Below are positions 18,715-26,101 of a stretch of 64,000 bases of DNA, in pieces (within the stretch, counting starts at the first letter, position 1; every line of letters starts with the position of its first letter). Made by a program: the position numbers and the translations under genes. The notes below the pieces were generated by a model. That model was not told where the DNA came from and ran no database searches. It worked only from the letters and a program-made list of their open reading frames with translations. The DNA comes from Sporosarcina luteola (GTDB lineage Bacteria > Bacillota > Bacilli > Bacillales_A > Planococcaceae): the NCBI GenBank assembly GCA_014204635.1, contig JACHLS010000009.1, positions 124,001-188,000 on the forward strand, in the 5' to 3' direction.

Positions 18715-18880
18715 CGTGTACCTGAAAGTTTGACCTTGCGGCTTTCCTCGTTGGTGGCCGTTGGAACCGGCGCTCTCCAGAGATGCGTCATGAACGGGTC
18801 TTGTTACCTGAGAGATTCATAACTTCAGTTATTTGCTCCTTCGGCGACGCCTAATGCGTGCTCTCCCCGCTCAGTCATCC
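18715..18880 (-). promoter_or_regulatory. Tandem glycine riboswitch (gcvT motif)
   Basis: Two aptamers in series on the minus strand. The first begins GGAGAGCACGC and contains GCGTCGCCGAAGGAGCAA and TCTCAGG. The second begins CTCTGGAGAGCGCCGG and contains CACCAACGAGGAAAGCCGCAAGG and TTTCAGGTACACGGACAGAGG. These are the conserved cores of the glycine-binding aptamer. The adjoining terminator makes it an ON switch for gcvT-gcvPA-gcvPB. High confidence in class; exact ends are approximate. Confidence 0.93.
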
Positions 18881-19097
18881 GCGATATTCAATTGCTTGCG
18901 AAAATGTGTAAGATTCCGACGAATCAGTACCCTATTGCCTTATATCTTAACATTTCAAAACTGCAGACGCAATCATTTTTGGCACGACGTTAAAAATACG
19001 AACCTAAAACCAAAATATAATTAATATTGTTCGTCTTTTTGACGTCATTCAGAAGATAGAGCAACTACTTGTCCTCTTATGCAGGCTTGTTGTCCGT
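18881..19097. other. Promoter region of the gcv operon and downstream flank of aroK
   Basis: The gcv promoter must lie at about 18900-18960; a TTGAAA on the minus strand near 18957-18952 has no good -10 at normal spacing. No further gene or terminator is evident. Confidence 0.35.
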
Positions 19098-19613
19098 TTA
19101 ATCGGCCACTTTTAATCTACCGATTTGAAACGATATGTAATCGGCAATTTCAAAAATGGAACGGCCGGCAGTCTCCACTCTAAAATGGGCACAATTCAAA
19201 TAGAATGGCTTTCGCTTGAAATAGAGGCTCTCCAGCTCTTGGCGTGTTGATCGCTGGACAATGGGCCGATTCTTATCAGTAGAAATACGACGCCATATTT
19301 CGTAAAATGGCGCATTCAAGAAAAAGACCAGGCCCGTTTCTCTCATAATTCTCCTGTTCTCTTCCCTCATCGCCACACCTCCGCCTGTTGCAATAATGCA
19401 ATACTGATCTGGAAAGCGGCGTAAAAAGTCTGTTTCCATCTGCCGAAAGCGCTCTTCTCCATATGTCTCAAATATTTGTGGTATCGTCATCCCGGTATTA
19501 TTAACAATTTCAGCATCCATATCGTAAAACGGCATGTTCACCATATTGCTCAATCGTTTGCCAATGGCACTTTTCCCACTGCCCATGTATCCGACCAAGT
19601 AGACTTTCTTCAT
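19098..19613 (-). CDS. aroK: Shikimate kinase
   Basis: Phosphorylates shikimate with ATP in the chorismate pathway. The 171 residues contain the Walker A motif GYMGSGKS (about 8-15), the shikimate-binding DMD and RFRQMET, the GGG loop (IATGGGVA), and the lid/adenine region RPIVQ. I chose the second ATG (19613), which has better spacing from GGGTGG. It follows the comG operon, overlapping the comGG frame by about 104 bases, so it may be co-transcribed with competence genes as well as having another promoter. Confidence 0.93.
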   Translation of the reverse strand: MKKVYLVGYMGSGKSAIGKRLSNMVNMPFYDMDAEIVNNTGMTIPQIFETYGEERFRQMETDFLRRFPDQYCIIATGGGVAMREENRRIMRETGLVFFLNAPFYEIWRRISTDKNRPIVQRSTRQELESLYFKRKPFYLNCAHFRVETAGRSIFEIADYISFQIGRLKVAD

Positions 19614-19794
19614 ATTCATCCACCCTATTTAATGTCTTGATCAATTCCTTTTCGTAGTATTGTTCAAGGGAATCGTATGTTTCATATAGTTTACTATGCC
19701 ATGAAACGAGGGTAAAAAGAAAGAGGCTGACAAAAAATAATAAAATAAGCGCAAAAGCGAACATAGAACCGTTTTCATTTTGGATAAAGCCCAA
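19510..19794 (-). CDS. comGG: ComGG-like minor pseudopilin, C-terminus overlapping aroK
   Basis: Last gene of the competence pseudopilus operon. Begins at a TTG behind AAGGAG and encodes a short basic/polar N-terminus (GFIQNENGSMF) and a membrane helix (AFALILLFFVSLFLFTLV), then a charged helix (YDSLEQYYEKELIKTLNRVDEYEES). The last ~34 codons read out of frame through the start of aroK and look non-homologous. At 94 residues it is shorter than B. subtilis ComGG (124), so it is probably C-terminally truncated. Identified from position and architecture. Confidence 0.7.
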   Translation of the reverse strand: MGFIQNENGSMFAFALILLFFVSLFLFTLVSWHSKLYETYDSLEQYYEKELIKTLNRVDEYEESLLGRIHGQWEKCHWQTIEQYGEHAVLRYGC

Positions 19795-20218
19795 TTGCAA
19801 ATCTCCTTTCCTTTATTTTTTCATCAGTAGTCATCACGAGCATCCGTAACATATTTCCTTCCAACGAAAAATGAATGGACTGGCTATTCGTGAACAGAGG
19901 GACATGTCCCTTTGAATCCACTGTCTTTCGAATGACAGTTCCACTCCTGCTAATTGTGTGCATGCCCCTTTCATTAACAAAAAGCAGAGCACGTCCACCC
20001 ATCGCCAACTCGACCGATTCGACTTCCGAAAGGGCCGTTTGCAATTCGGCAGTGAAGAGTTCCCATTCTGTCGATGTTATCGAACCAAATTGCCGTTCAA
20101 TTGAATGCTTCCAGAAGAAAAATAAGACAAACAAATGCAGGAACGTGACTGTAATGGCAAGTTGGAACAGCGATTCCAACAACGTATAACCTGACTCCCT
20201 CTTTAGGAGCCGTAACAT
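19775..20218 (-). CDS. comGF: ComGF minor pseudopilin
   Basis: Minor pseudopilin needed for DNA uptake across the cell wall. The 147 residues begin MLRLLKRESGYTLLESLFQ, a type IV pilin processing site (G before Y, E at +5) followed by a hydrophobic helix. A beta-rich C-terminal part includes ITSTEWELFTAELQTAL and SVELAMGGRALLFV, typical of ComGF. I chose the ATG at 20218, which overlaps the end of comGE; the longer frame adds 21 unrelated codons. Confidence 0.88.
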   Translation of the reverse strand: MLRLLKRESGYTLLESLFQLAITVTFLHLFVLFFFWKHSIERQFGSITSTEWELFTAELQTALSEVESVELAMGGRALLFVNERGMHTISRSGTVIRKTVDSKGHVPLFTNSQSIHFSLEGNMLRMLVMTTDEKIKERRFAIGLYPK

Positions 20219-20502
20219 AAGCGAATGTCCTCGCCCAGATTTGTATACGTCACACAAACAGACATTCCATGAATGATCCATTCAAATTGCGTGCCCTCCA
20301 CTTCTTCTACACCAAAGATCGTTCCGTAGGCTGAATGGATAATCGCCCCTTGGTAGGCAGTTCTTGCCGCCAGCATTACTTTTTTCTTATTTGCCAAATC
20401 CACGGCCATCTTAGTGGCGAATGGCAAAAGTGTTCCAAATATGACTGTAGTGAGAAGCAGAACCAACAAAGCTTCCGGCCATGAATATCCCCTATCGTTC
20501 AT
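20203..20502 (-). CDS. comGE: ComGE minor pseudopilin
   Basis: 99 residues starting MNDRGYSWPEALLVLLLT, a pilin-like leader with a Glu five residues into the mature helix, followed by the N-terminal helix and a short C-terminal domain. It overlaps comGD upstream and comGF downstream, which is the normal packing of the comG operon. Assignment is by position and leader motif, since ComGE sequences diverge quickly. Confidence 0.82.
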   Translation of the reverse strand: MNDRGYSWPEALLVLLLTTVIFGTLLPFATKMAVDLANKKKVMLAARTAYQGAIIHSAYGTIFGVEEVEGTQFEWIIHGMSVCVTYTNLGEDIRLCYGS

Positions 20503-20929
20503 ACAAGATCATCCTTCCGTACTGTAATTGGAATCGAATCTCTATACTCCTGCGAGTCATCTTCAAGGTCATTGTCCCGGACTCGCGGATTTGTCCACTT
20601 CCATTAAACTCAAGCCGCCTCATGCTTCCCATGCTGCTGATACCCATGCCTTTCGGGAAATCATACCGGCCCATTTCCCCATCGACATACGAGGTAATGA
20701 TGTAAGTGGACCCATCATTTTTTAACGTCATCTCAGTCGGCGAACCGCTAGCCAGGGAATGGGCCTGCATATTGTAAACCGAAGATATAAACGCCTGCAG
20801 TGCCTCATCCTCCACCTGGCCAGTCACCCATCTTCCTCCGAATGGAAGGGCGAGCATCGTCAAAACGATGACGATGCTCAGCACCAGAAGAAGCTCCGTA
20901 AACGTGAAGCCCGCCTCCTTATTCCGCAT
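20492..20929 (-). CDS. comGD: ComGD minor pseudopilin
   Basis: 145 residues with the prepilin motif KEAGFTFTELLLVLSIVIVL at the N-terminus, cleaved and N-methylated by ComC in related systems. A short globular domain follows. I chose the ATG at 20929 inside the 3' end of comGC. Overlaps comGE by 11 bases. Confidence 0.9.
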   Translation of the reverse strand: MRNKEAGFTFTELLLVLSIVIVLTMLALPFGGRWVTGQVEDEALQAFISSVYNMQAHSLASGSPTEMTLKNDGSTYIITSYVDGEMGRYDFPKGMGISSMGSMRRLEFNGSGQIRESGTMTLKMTRRSIEIRFQLQYGRMILYER

Positions 20930-21251
20930 CAACGGCCCTCGCTTGTCCAGGCAATGGTTCCGGAATCACTTCTCCATCCGCAGAAATCGTCAAAGATCTT
21001 CCGTCCGGACATTGTGGATTTTCCGCTACATATTTCTTCTCTTGCAAAGACTCCAATGTGGGAATTTCTTTATGATCCATCTTGTATGCCTCTACCTGGC
21101 CTTGAACCATTTTGACATACGCATCACATCCCTTCTCATCAATCGAACGTGAATGCTTTGTCACGTTGGGAATAGCGATAAGCACCAATACAGAGATGAT
21201 TAGGAGGACGATCATCATTTCTATCAACGTAAAACCATTTTCGTTTCGCAT
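20919..21251 (-). CDS. comGC: ComGC major pseudopilin
   Basis: Main subunit of the transformation pseudopilus. The 110 residues begin MRNENGFTLIEMMIVLLIIS, a classic prepilin site. The C-terminal region contains the family's Cys pair (KGCDAYVKMVQGQVEAYK and NPQCPDG), which forms a disulfide in B. subtilis ComGC. The ATG at 21251 follows GAGGAGTG; earlier in-frame starts lie within comGB. Confidence 0.94.
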   Translation of the reverse strand: MRNENGFTLIEMMIVLLIISVLVLIAIPNVTKHSRSIDEKGCDAYVKMVQGQVEAYKMDHKEIPTLESLQEKKYVAENPQCPDGRSLTISADGEVIPEPLPGQARAVDAE

Positions 21252-21265
21252 TATCTTGACACTCC

Positions 21266-22306
21266 TCATATCGTTTCGATCATTCCATACACCGGCAATA
21301 AAATGGCTAAGTATGCCAATAGAATACAAACGGCAAGCAACGCAAACAAAACGGGCTGGATGAGAGAAACCAATTTTGCAATATCAGACTCGAGCGTTTC
21401 AAATGAGTGGACGCTATATAGGATTAACTCTTCAGCCAAGTGTCCTGTGTCAGCCCCGTGCTTTGCAAAAGAAGCCAAGTTCGTTTCAAGCCCTTCCGTC
21501 AAATGGATTGCTTGTTCAATTGGTATGCCTTGAATGAGATGCCCTTTCAAATCGGCCGCCATCGCCGCAATCATTCCATCCAGCCGCTGATCTTCCAACA
21601 TAGCTAAGGCATCTTGGATCGGCATGCCGCTGCGAAGCAACGAGCCAAGCTCTCCTGTCAATTCGGACGTTTTTGTTTTCTTCAAAAAAGCACCGACAAC
21701 TGGAAGCTTCATAACGTTCCGTATTTTCTCGGCAGGCGGCATCTTTTTATACGCATTTCTGCCCAATAGCACGGCCAACACTATGATAGTCGCCAGCACG
21801 AGCAACATATCCGGCATCTTCCCGACAATAAACGGCAAGTAGGAGGCAAAGCCAGGTTCCGTTTGCCGTGCATGTGACAATGCTTGGAAGTTCGGTAAAA
21901 AATACTGGCGAAATACGAGTAGGAGAACAGCCATAAAGAAAAACAGAAAAATTGGATAGATGAGGATGCTTCTCAATCTTTTATCACGCGCTTCTTTCAC
22001 TTCCAATCGTCTAGCTAATTCTCGAACGGAAGTGGTCAAAGTTCCATCGACTTCCGATACCGCAATCGGCAAGAGGACGTTACGCTTAAAACCAATCGTT
22101 TCTAATACTTCAGTTGCAGACCGTCCTGCCCGGAACGAATTTTCCGCAGCCAACAGCACGGATTCATACTTTTGCACATAATGAGGAACCAGAATGATGA
22201 TGCTATCATGAAATGTATAGCCGCCCTCTAACAGTTCTGCCAAGCGTCTCAAAAAAGAGGATTGATTCACAAGCTTATGTTCTTTTGAATAAAATTTGCC
22301 TATCAT
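21266..22306 (-). CDS. comGB: ComGB polytopic membrane protein of the competence pilus machine
   Basis: GspF/PilC-type inner-membrane platform protein. The 346 residues hold two related cytoplasmic domains (for example LRRLAELLEGGYTFHDSI and LTGELGSLLRSGMPIQDAL) and three main membrane segments (about 115-135, 168-185 and 317-340). The start codon overlaps the comGA stop (ATGA), indicating translational coupling. Confidence 0.94.
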   Translation of the reverse strand: MIGKFYSKEHKLVNQSSFLRRLAELLEGGYTFHDSIIILVPHYVQKYESVLLAAENSFRAGRSATEVLETIGFKRNVLLPIAVSEVDGTLTTSVRELARRLEVKEARDKRLRSILIYPIFLFFFMAVLLLVFRQYFLPNFQALSHARQTEPGFASYLPFIVGKMPDMLLVLATIIVLAVLLGRNAYKKMPPAEKIRNVMKLPVVGAFLKKTKTSELTGELGSLLRSGMPIQDALAMLEDQRLDGMIAAMAADLKGHLIQGIPIEQAIHLTEGLETNLASFAKHGADTGHLAEELILYSVHSFETLESDIAKLVSLIQPVLFALLAVCILLAYLAILLPVYGMIETI

Positions 22307-23310
22307 GGGGAGCGTCTCACGAATGATTTGCGCGGTTCGTAATTCAAAAAGACATGCTCACTCTCCAACCGTTCAATCACTCGTTCTCCTTTCGCCACCT
22401 GTTCTTTCGTCAACTCCAACAACTCTCCATCTAGAATTTCGAAGCGCGCACTCATCGTTCGGGCTGCCGTTTCAATTAACCGCTGGGATGAGATGCAACT
22501 GACTGTTTGTCTAAGCTCCTCGAACGATGCCCCGAGATCCAACATGCGATAAAAACACCCAATTGCGTCTTTCGCATGTACGGATGTGACAACCAAATGT
22601 CCGGTCAACGCCGCTTGGACAGCAGTTTTCGCGGTGTCAGCATCACGGATTTCGCCAATCATGATGACATCTGGCGAATGTCTAAGAATCGCTTTCAAAC
22701 CGGCAGCATACGTCATGCCTGCCCGTTCGTTCACTTGAATTTGCAGCAATTGAGAATGATTGTTCTCCACGGGATCTTCCAAGGTAATAACATGGCGCCC
22801 CAATTTATTGACACAATGAGCCAAAAGTGAGTAAATTGTTGTCGTTTTTCCGCTTCCTGTCGGACCTGTTACCAACAGAAGCCCTTGTTCCAGGGAAATA
22901 GCGTTCTTCAGTTGTGTTGCCCATGTTTCGTTATTGCACAGTCGATCAACTGGAACGATTCGATCATGTTTTTGCAGGCGAATGACGACGCTTTCCTTCA
23001 AATGAATGGATGGGATGGTCGAGATGCGAAATGAGTAATTTTCATCGTTGAATTGTTTGTGAAATGAACCGCTTTGAGGTTTCCGCCGATTACTAATATC
23101 GAGCGAAGAGAGGTATTTATAAAAAGAAATCATACGGGCGGCCAATTGCAGGGGAAGTGTGCCGGTCCGTTTCAGTTTGACGCCAACTTTGAAAGCGACT
23201 TCGTATTCATCTACATGGGGGACGAGATGAATATCCGCTGCATCTTGCCGAATGGCAGTTTCCAACAGCTGAAGGCATTTCCGTTCAATCATGTTTTTCT
23301 GATTATCCAT
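22303..23310 (-). CDS. comGA: ComGA secretion-type ATPase
   Basis: Hexameric PilB/GspE-family ATPase that drives pseudopilus assembly and, in B. subtilis, also restrains growth of competent cells. The 335 residues include the Walker A GPTGSGKTT (about 149-157), the Asp box LEDPVE, Walker B DVIMIGEIRD and the His box TGHLVVTSVHAKD. The tetra-Cys motif of larger GspE proteins is absent, as in other ComGA proteins. First gene of the seven-gene comG operon. Confidence 0.96.
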   Translation of the reverse strand: MDNQKNMIERKCLQLLETAIRQDAADIHLVPHVDEYEVAFKVGVKLKRTGTLPLQLAARMISFYKYLSSLDISNRRKPQSGSFHKQFNDENYSFRISTIPSIHLKESVVIRLQKHDRIVPVDRLCNNETWATQLKNAISLEQGLLLVTGPTGSGKTTTIYSLLAHCVNKLGRHVITLEDPVENNHSQLLQIQVNERAGMTYAAGLKAILRHSPDVIMIGEIRDADTAKTAVQAALTGHLVVTSVHAKDAIGCFYRMLDLGASFEELRQTVSCISSQRLIETAARTMSARFEILDGELLELTKEQVAKGERVIERLESEHVFLNYEPRKSFVRRSP

Positions 23311-23358
23311 CCAACACCCCTCTTTCCGGGACGAAAGATCGCTTTTCGTCTACCACCC

Positions 23359-23442
23359 AGTATACATGGCAGACATGCTTTAGGGAATGGTATTTGGCAA
23401 ACTCGAATTATCAAAGGCTGAAAACTCTCAAAACAAAGTTTT
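23359..23442 (-). promoter_or_regulatory. Candidate comG promoter with a ComK-like half site
   Basis: Minus strand: TATACT at 23364-23359 is a good -10 with no clear -35, as expected for an activator-dependent promoter. About 65 bases upstream lies AAAA-N5-TTTT (23442-23430), the ComK box core, inside an inverted repeat CTGAAAACT/AGTTTTCAG. A second properly spaced box is not clear. Confidence 0.35.
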
Positions 23443-23524
23443 CAGAGGCTCTTTTGCCCCAAATCCCGAATTTGAGCAGTAACGCCACAATACACCATTT
23501 TGTCACAATGCTGTCCGATAAAAG

Positions 23525-23554
23525 TTTACATTTGCAGATTGTATCCTATATAAT
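23525..23554 (+). promoter_or_regulatory. Sigma-A promoter of yqgY
   Basis: TTTACA (23525-23530), an 18-base spacer, and TATAAT (23549-23554), 46 bases before the ATG. Confidence 0.7.
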
Positions 23555-23600
23555 GATTGTGAGATCATTGTATTGTTTTACGTTAAGGAGGGACGCACGT

Positions 23601-23846
23601 ATGGATAACATGTTCAAACTATGTGGTTTCTGGACAGGTGTATTCGCAGTTATGTTCTTTGTAGGCGGCATGTTGCCTGCATCGCTCATCTTCGTCGCTA
23701 GTACGATTTTCTTCCTGTTGCTTGGATACTTGAATCTTACTGAGCGTATGTATATGTACATGTTCGGCGCTTACTTGATGATTTTCATGGTTGGATTCAG
23801 CTATTATGCTACTTTCATTCACGTACCAGGTGTCGGCCACGAATAA
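23601..23846 (+). CDS. yqgY: YqgY-family small membrane protein (DUF2626)
   Basis: 81 residues with three hydrophobic segments (about 6-22, 24-40 and 48-68) and a short polar end. The conserved start MDNMFKLCGFWTGVFAVMFF is typical of this Bacillales-only family of unknown function. An AAGGAGGG site precedes the ATG at 23601. It stands alone between its own promoter and terminator, divergent from comG, as in B. subtilis. No enzymatic motif is visible. Confidence 0.85.
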   Translation: MDNMFKLCGFWTGVFAVMFFVGGMLPASLIFVASTIFFLLLGYLNLTERMYMYMFGAYLMIFMVGFSYYATFIHVPGVGHE

Positions 23847-23853
23847 GCGCACA

Positions 23854-23884
23854 TAAAAAAACAGCCATTCTGGCTGTTTTTTTA
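23854..23884. terminator. Bidirectional terminator between yqgY and yqgX
   Basis: AAAAACAGCCA-TTC-TGGCTGTTTTT with A/T runs on both sides serves the convergent genes yqgY (+) and yqgX (-). Confidence 0.9.
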
Positions 23885-23898
23885 TTTCTTGGCACCTC

Positions 23899-24537
23899 TC
23901 ACTCGAAGCCATGCAGGAACGGATTGGTATCTTCTTCTTCTCCAGGTGAGGTATAGGAGCCATGGCCAGGAAACAAGAAACAATCGGGATCCAATGTCAA
24001 AATCTTCTCATGAATAGAATGTAGGAGCGTTTTTGCATTACCGCCAGGGAGATCCGTGCGACCTATGCTTCGCTGAAACAAAGTATCCCCGACGATAGCA
24101 AACCGTTCCTCGGGGAATGAATAAAGCACACTGCCCGGCGAGTGCCCGGGTACATGGCGGACTTCCATCGTAAACGGACCGACCCTCAGCTCTCCTTCTT
24201 CCCTAAGCAAGTGATCGGCTGGACGATTTACAACACGCGGAAGTCCCGGAAAACGGGCAGATCCGTTCAGCGATGGATCATTCATCCATGCCGCCTCCGC
24301 CACATGGAGGTAAACGGGAATGTCATATCGTTGCCTTATTTCGTCGACTGCTCCAATATGGTCAAAATGGGCATGCGTCAGCAAAATTGCGATGGGTGTC
24401 AGCTTGGCATCTTGAAGAATTTTTACAATTTTCTCCGCCTCTTCCCCTGGATCAAACAGCAAACATTGTCCCTCATCATTTTGGATAATATAGCAATTCG
24501 TTTGAATTGGACCTAGTGGATATGTATGTACTTTCAT
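23899..24537 (-). CDS. yqgX: Metallo-beta-lactamase-fold hydrolase YqgX (glyoxalase II-like)
   Basis: 212 residues with the zinc-binding signature THAHFDHIG (about residue 60), a later HVPGHSPGS, GDTLF and FPGHGSYT, in the order of hydroxyacylglutathione hydrolase-like proteins. Bacilli lack glutathione, so the substrate may be a bacillithiol or another thioester; that is inference. The ATG at 24537 follows GGAGGGA. The longer frame adds 19 non-homologous codons. Confidence 0.88.
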   Translation of the reverse strand: MKVHTYPLGPIQTNCYIIQNDEGQCLLFDPGEEAEKIVKILQDAKLTPIAILLTHAHFDHIGAVDEIRQRYDIPVYLHVAEAAWMNDPSLNGSARFPGLPRVVNRPADHLLREEGELRVGPFTMEVRHVPGHSPGSVLYSFPEERFAIVGDTLFQRSIGRTDLPGGNAKTLLHSIHEKILTLDPDCFLFPGHGSYTSPGEEEDTNPFLHGFE

Positions 24538-24610
24538 GATTGATTCCCTCCTCTTAGTTTTATCATAATCAAGTTCCTCCATGAGTTCAAACAATCGTCA
24601 TGAATTAACC

Positions 24611-24639
24611 TCGACAAAAATCGTAATAGCCAGTACAAT
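24611..24639 (+). promoter_or_regulatory. Sigma-A promoter of yqgW
   Basis: TCGACA (24611-24616), a 17-base spacer, and TACAAT (24634-24639), about 60 bases before the ATG. Confidence 0.65.
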
Positions 24640-24699
24640 AGAAGGGGAATATTGCTAATCGGCATTCATTTTTTCTCGTTTGAAAGGAGTGTCTACTAC

Positions 24700-24879
24700 A
24701 TGAACATTTTAATGGTTATTTTCGGTCTTGTTGCTATTTTGGCGGTGGTCGGTACAGTTCAAGGCTTCAAAGAACGCAATATTTTAAGCATTGTTTTCAA
24801 TTTGGCTGCAGTTGTCATTTTCGGTGCATTCACCGTCGCGACGATTGTCTACCAAGGCTACCCGCCGAAACTTCATTAA
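24700..24879 (+). CDS. yqgW: YqgW-family small membrane protein (DUF2759-like)
   Basis: 59 residues, MNILMVIFGLVAILAVVGTV then a basic turn (KERN) and a second helix ending in YPPKLH. This is a two-helix hairpin of unknown function in the position of B. subtilis yqgW. The GAAAGGAG site and separate promoter and terminator show that it is expressed as its own unit. Confidence 0.82.
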   Translation: MNILMVIFGLVAILAVVGTVQGFKERNILSIVFNLAAVVIFGAFTVATIVYQGYPPKLH

Positions 24880-24906
24880 TTCCCGATGCTGACTTTCTGA
24901 CGGGTA

Positions 24907-24943
24907 TAAAAAACATCCTTCACTGTCGAAGGATGTTTTTTAT
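24907..24943. terminator. Bidirectional terminator between yqgW and yqgU
   Basis: AAAACATCCTTC-ACTGTC-GAAGGATGTTTT with A/T runs. The right T run contains the yqgU stop codon (24940-24942). Confidence 0.9.
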
Positions 24944-26025
24944 TGTTCCAGCCATTTATACAGCTCTCGTTTCCCCAGGTCAATTACACTTTCCCCTTCG
25001 TAGCCGATCATGCATTCTTGTCCTGAAGGAGAACAATGCAGGGGACCTTCCGGCACATCCTCCATCAAATTGTCAATTGCATCTTCTTTGAAACGCATCA
25101 GGTGAAAAGGTTCTGTCATTTCATCCAACTTGCCAGCTGCAGTCGGAAGCTTTACGATCAATTCATTTTTCGATATCCAGTCAAAATCAGGCATGGTTAT
25201 TCCTGAAAAACTGGAGATCGATGGCATATCTAGACTACCTATAAGCTGTCCATCCACACGCAGGACATCGAGCCTGACTGAATCCCCGCCTGTTGGCTTC
25301 ATTGTCAAGAGCGAATCGTCATATGTATCAAATTGAACTACACCTGAAATCCCTGTAGCGTCAGTTTCCTTCGTTTCAATATCGTAAGCCTGCAGTGTGC
25401 CATCGTCCTGTTGAAGAGTCAATAGCTTTTCAGTTCCAAGCCATTTGGGAAAAGGATCTTCCAAAAGAATCCGCGACATCTCTTGTTCATTGCCATCATA
25501 ATAAAACAAATCAAAGGACCAATCTTCATGAAAAGCCGTCAATAAGACTCGATTTTCATCCACATCATTCCATTCTATCGACAACTCCTTTGAATCGATT
25601 GTCAACTTGTGCAATTCAGTCCCGTCCATTGATATTATCTTTACCGTCGCCGAGTCAGAATCATCACTTGTTTGGATGAGAATGGATTGTTTAGAAGGGT
25701 GGACAAGAACGTCATTGATAAATGAATCTTCTCGGTCAATCAAATTGCTCTTGCCTGTTAATCGATCAAAACGCTTAACCGCATATGTATCTTCTTCTTG
25801 CTCCACGTAAACAATTTCAGTTTCAGACAGCCAGTCGACCACATACTGAAAATGATGACCTGGATCAACCTGCAGTTTATGAAGGCCGCTATCGGCCGGT
25901 TCATCAGCCTGGTTCACCACGCCCGTCTCGGTATCCAACTGGTCAGCTGGCCGTTTTTCTTCTGTCGCAGTGCATCCCGACAACAATATTCCTAGTAATA
26001 ATAGCGGGATGATTTTTTTTATCAA
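24940..26025 (-). CDS. yqgU: YqgU-like lipoprotein with beta-propeller-like repeats
   Basis: 361 residues. The start is a TTG at 26025 behind a GGGGGG site, followed by a basic/hydrophobic signal and the lipobox LLSGC, so the mature protein is lipid-anchored outside the membrane. The remainder is a series of beta-rich repeats, such as VDWLSETEIVYVEQ, IEWNDVDENRVLLTAF and FDWISKNELIVKLP, resembling WD40/TolB-like blades. Function is unknown. Position matches yqgU of B. subtilis, downstream of the LTA-synthase-like gene. Confidence 0.82.
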   Translation of the reverse strand: MIKKIIPLLLLGILLSGCTATEEKRPADQLDTETGVVNQADEPADSGLHKLQVDPGHHFQYVVDWLSETEIVYVEQEEDTYAVKRFDRLTGKSNLIDREDSFINDVLVHPSKQSILIQTSDDSDSATVKIISMDGTELHKLTIDSKELSIEWNDVDENRVLLTAFHEDWSFDLFYYDGNEQEMSRILLEDPFPKWLGTEKLLTLQQDDGTLQAYDIETKETDATGISGVVQFDTYDDSLLTMKPTGGDSVRLDVLRVDGQLIGSLDMPSISSFSGITMPDFDWISKNELIVKLPTAAGKLDEMTEPFHLMRFKEDAIDNLMEDVPEGPLHCSPSGQECMIGYEGESVIDLGKRELYKWLEQ

Positions 26026-26055
26026 GACGTTTTGCCCCCCTTCCTCCAAATAGAT

Positions 26056-26097
26056 AAAAAAATCTGCACGGCAGGAAATCCGTGCAGATCGTAAACA
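26056..26097 (-). terminator. Terminator after the LTA-synthase-like gene
   Basis: Minus strand ATCTGCACGG-ATTTCCTG-CCGTGCAGAT followed by TTTTTTATC, five bases after the yqgS-like stop. Confidence 0.9.
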
Positions 26098-26101
26098 ATA
26101 C

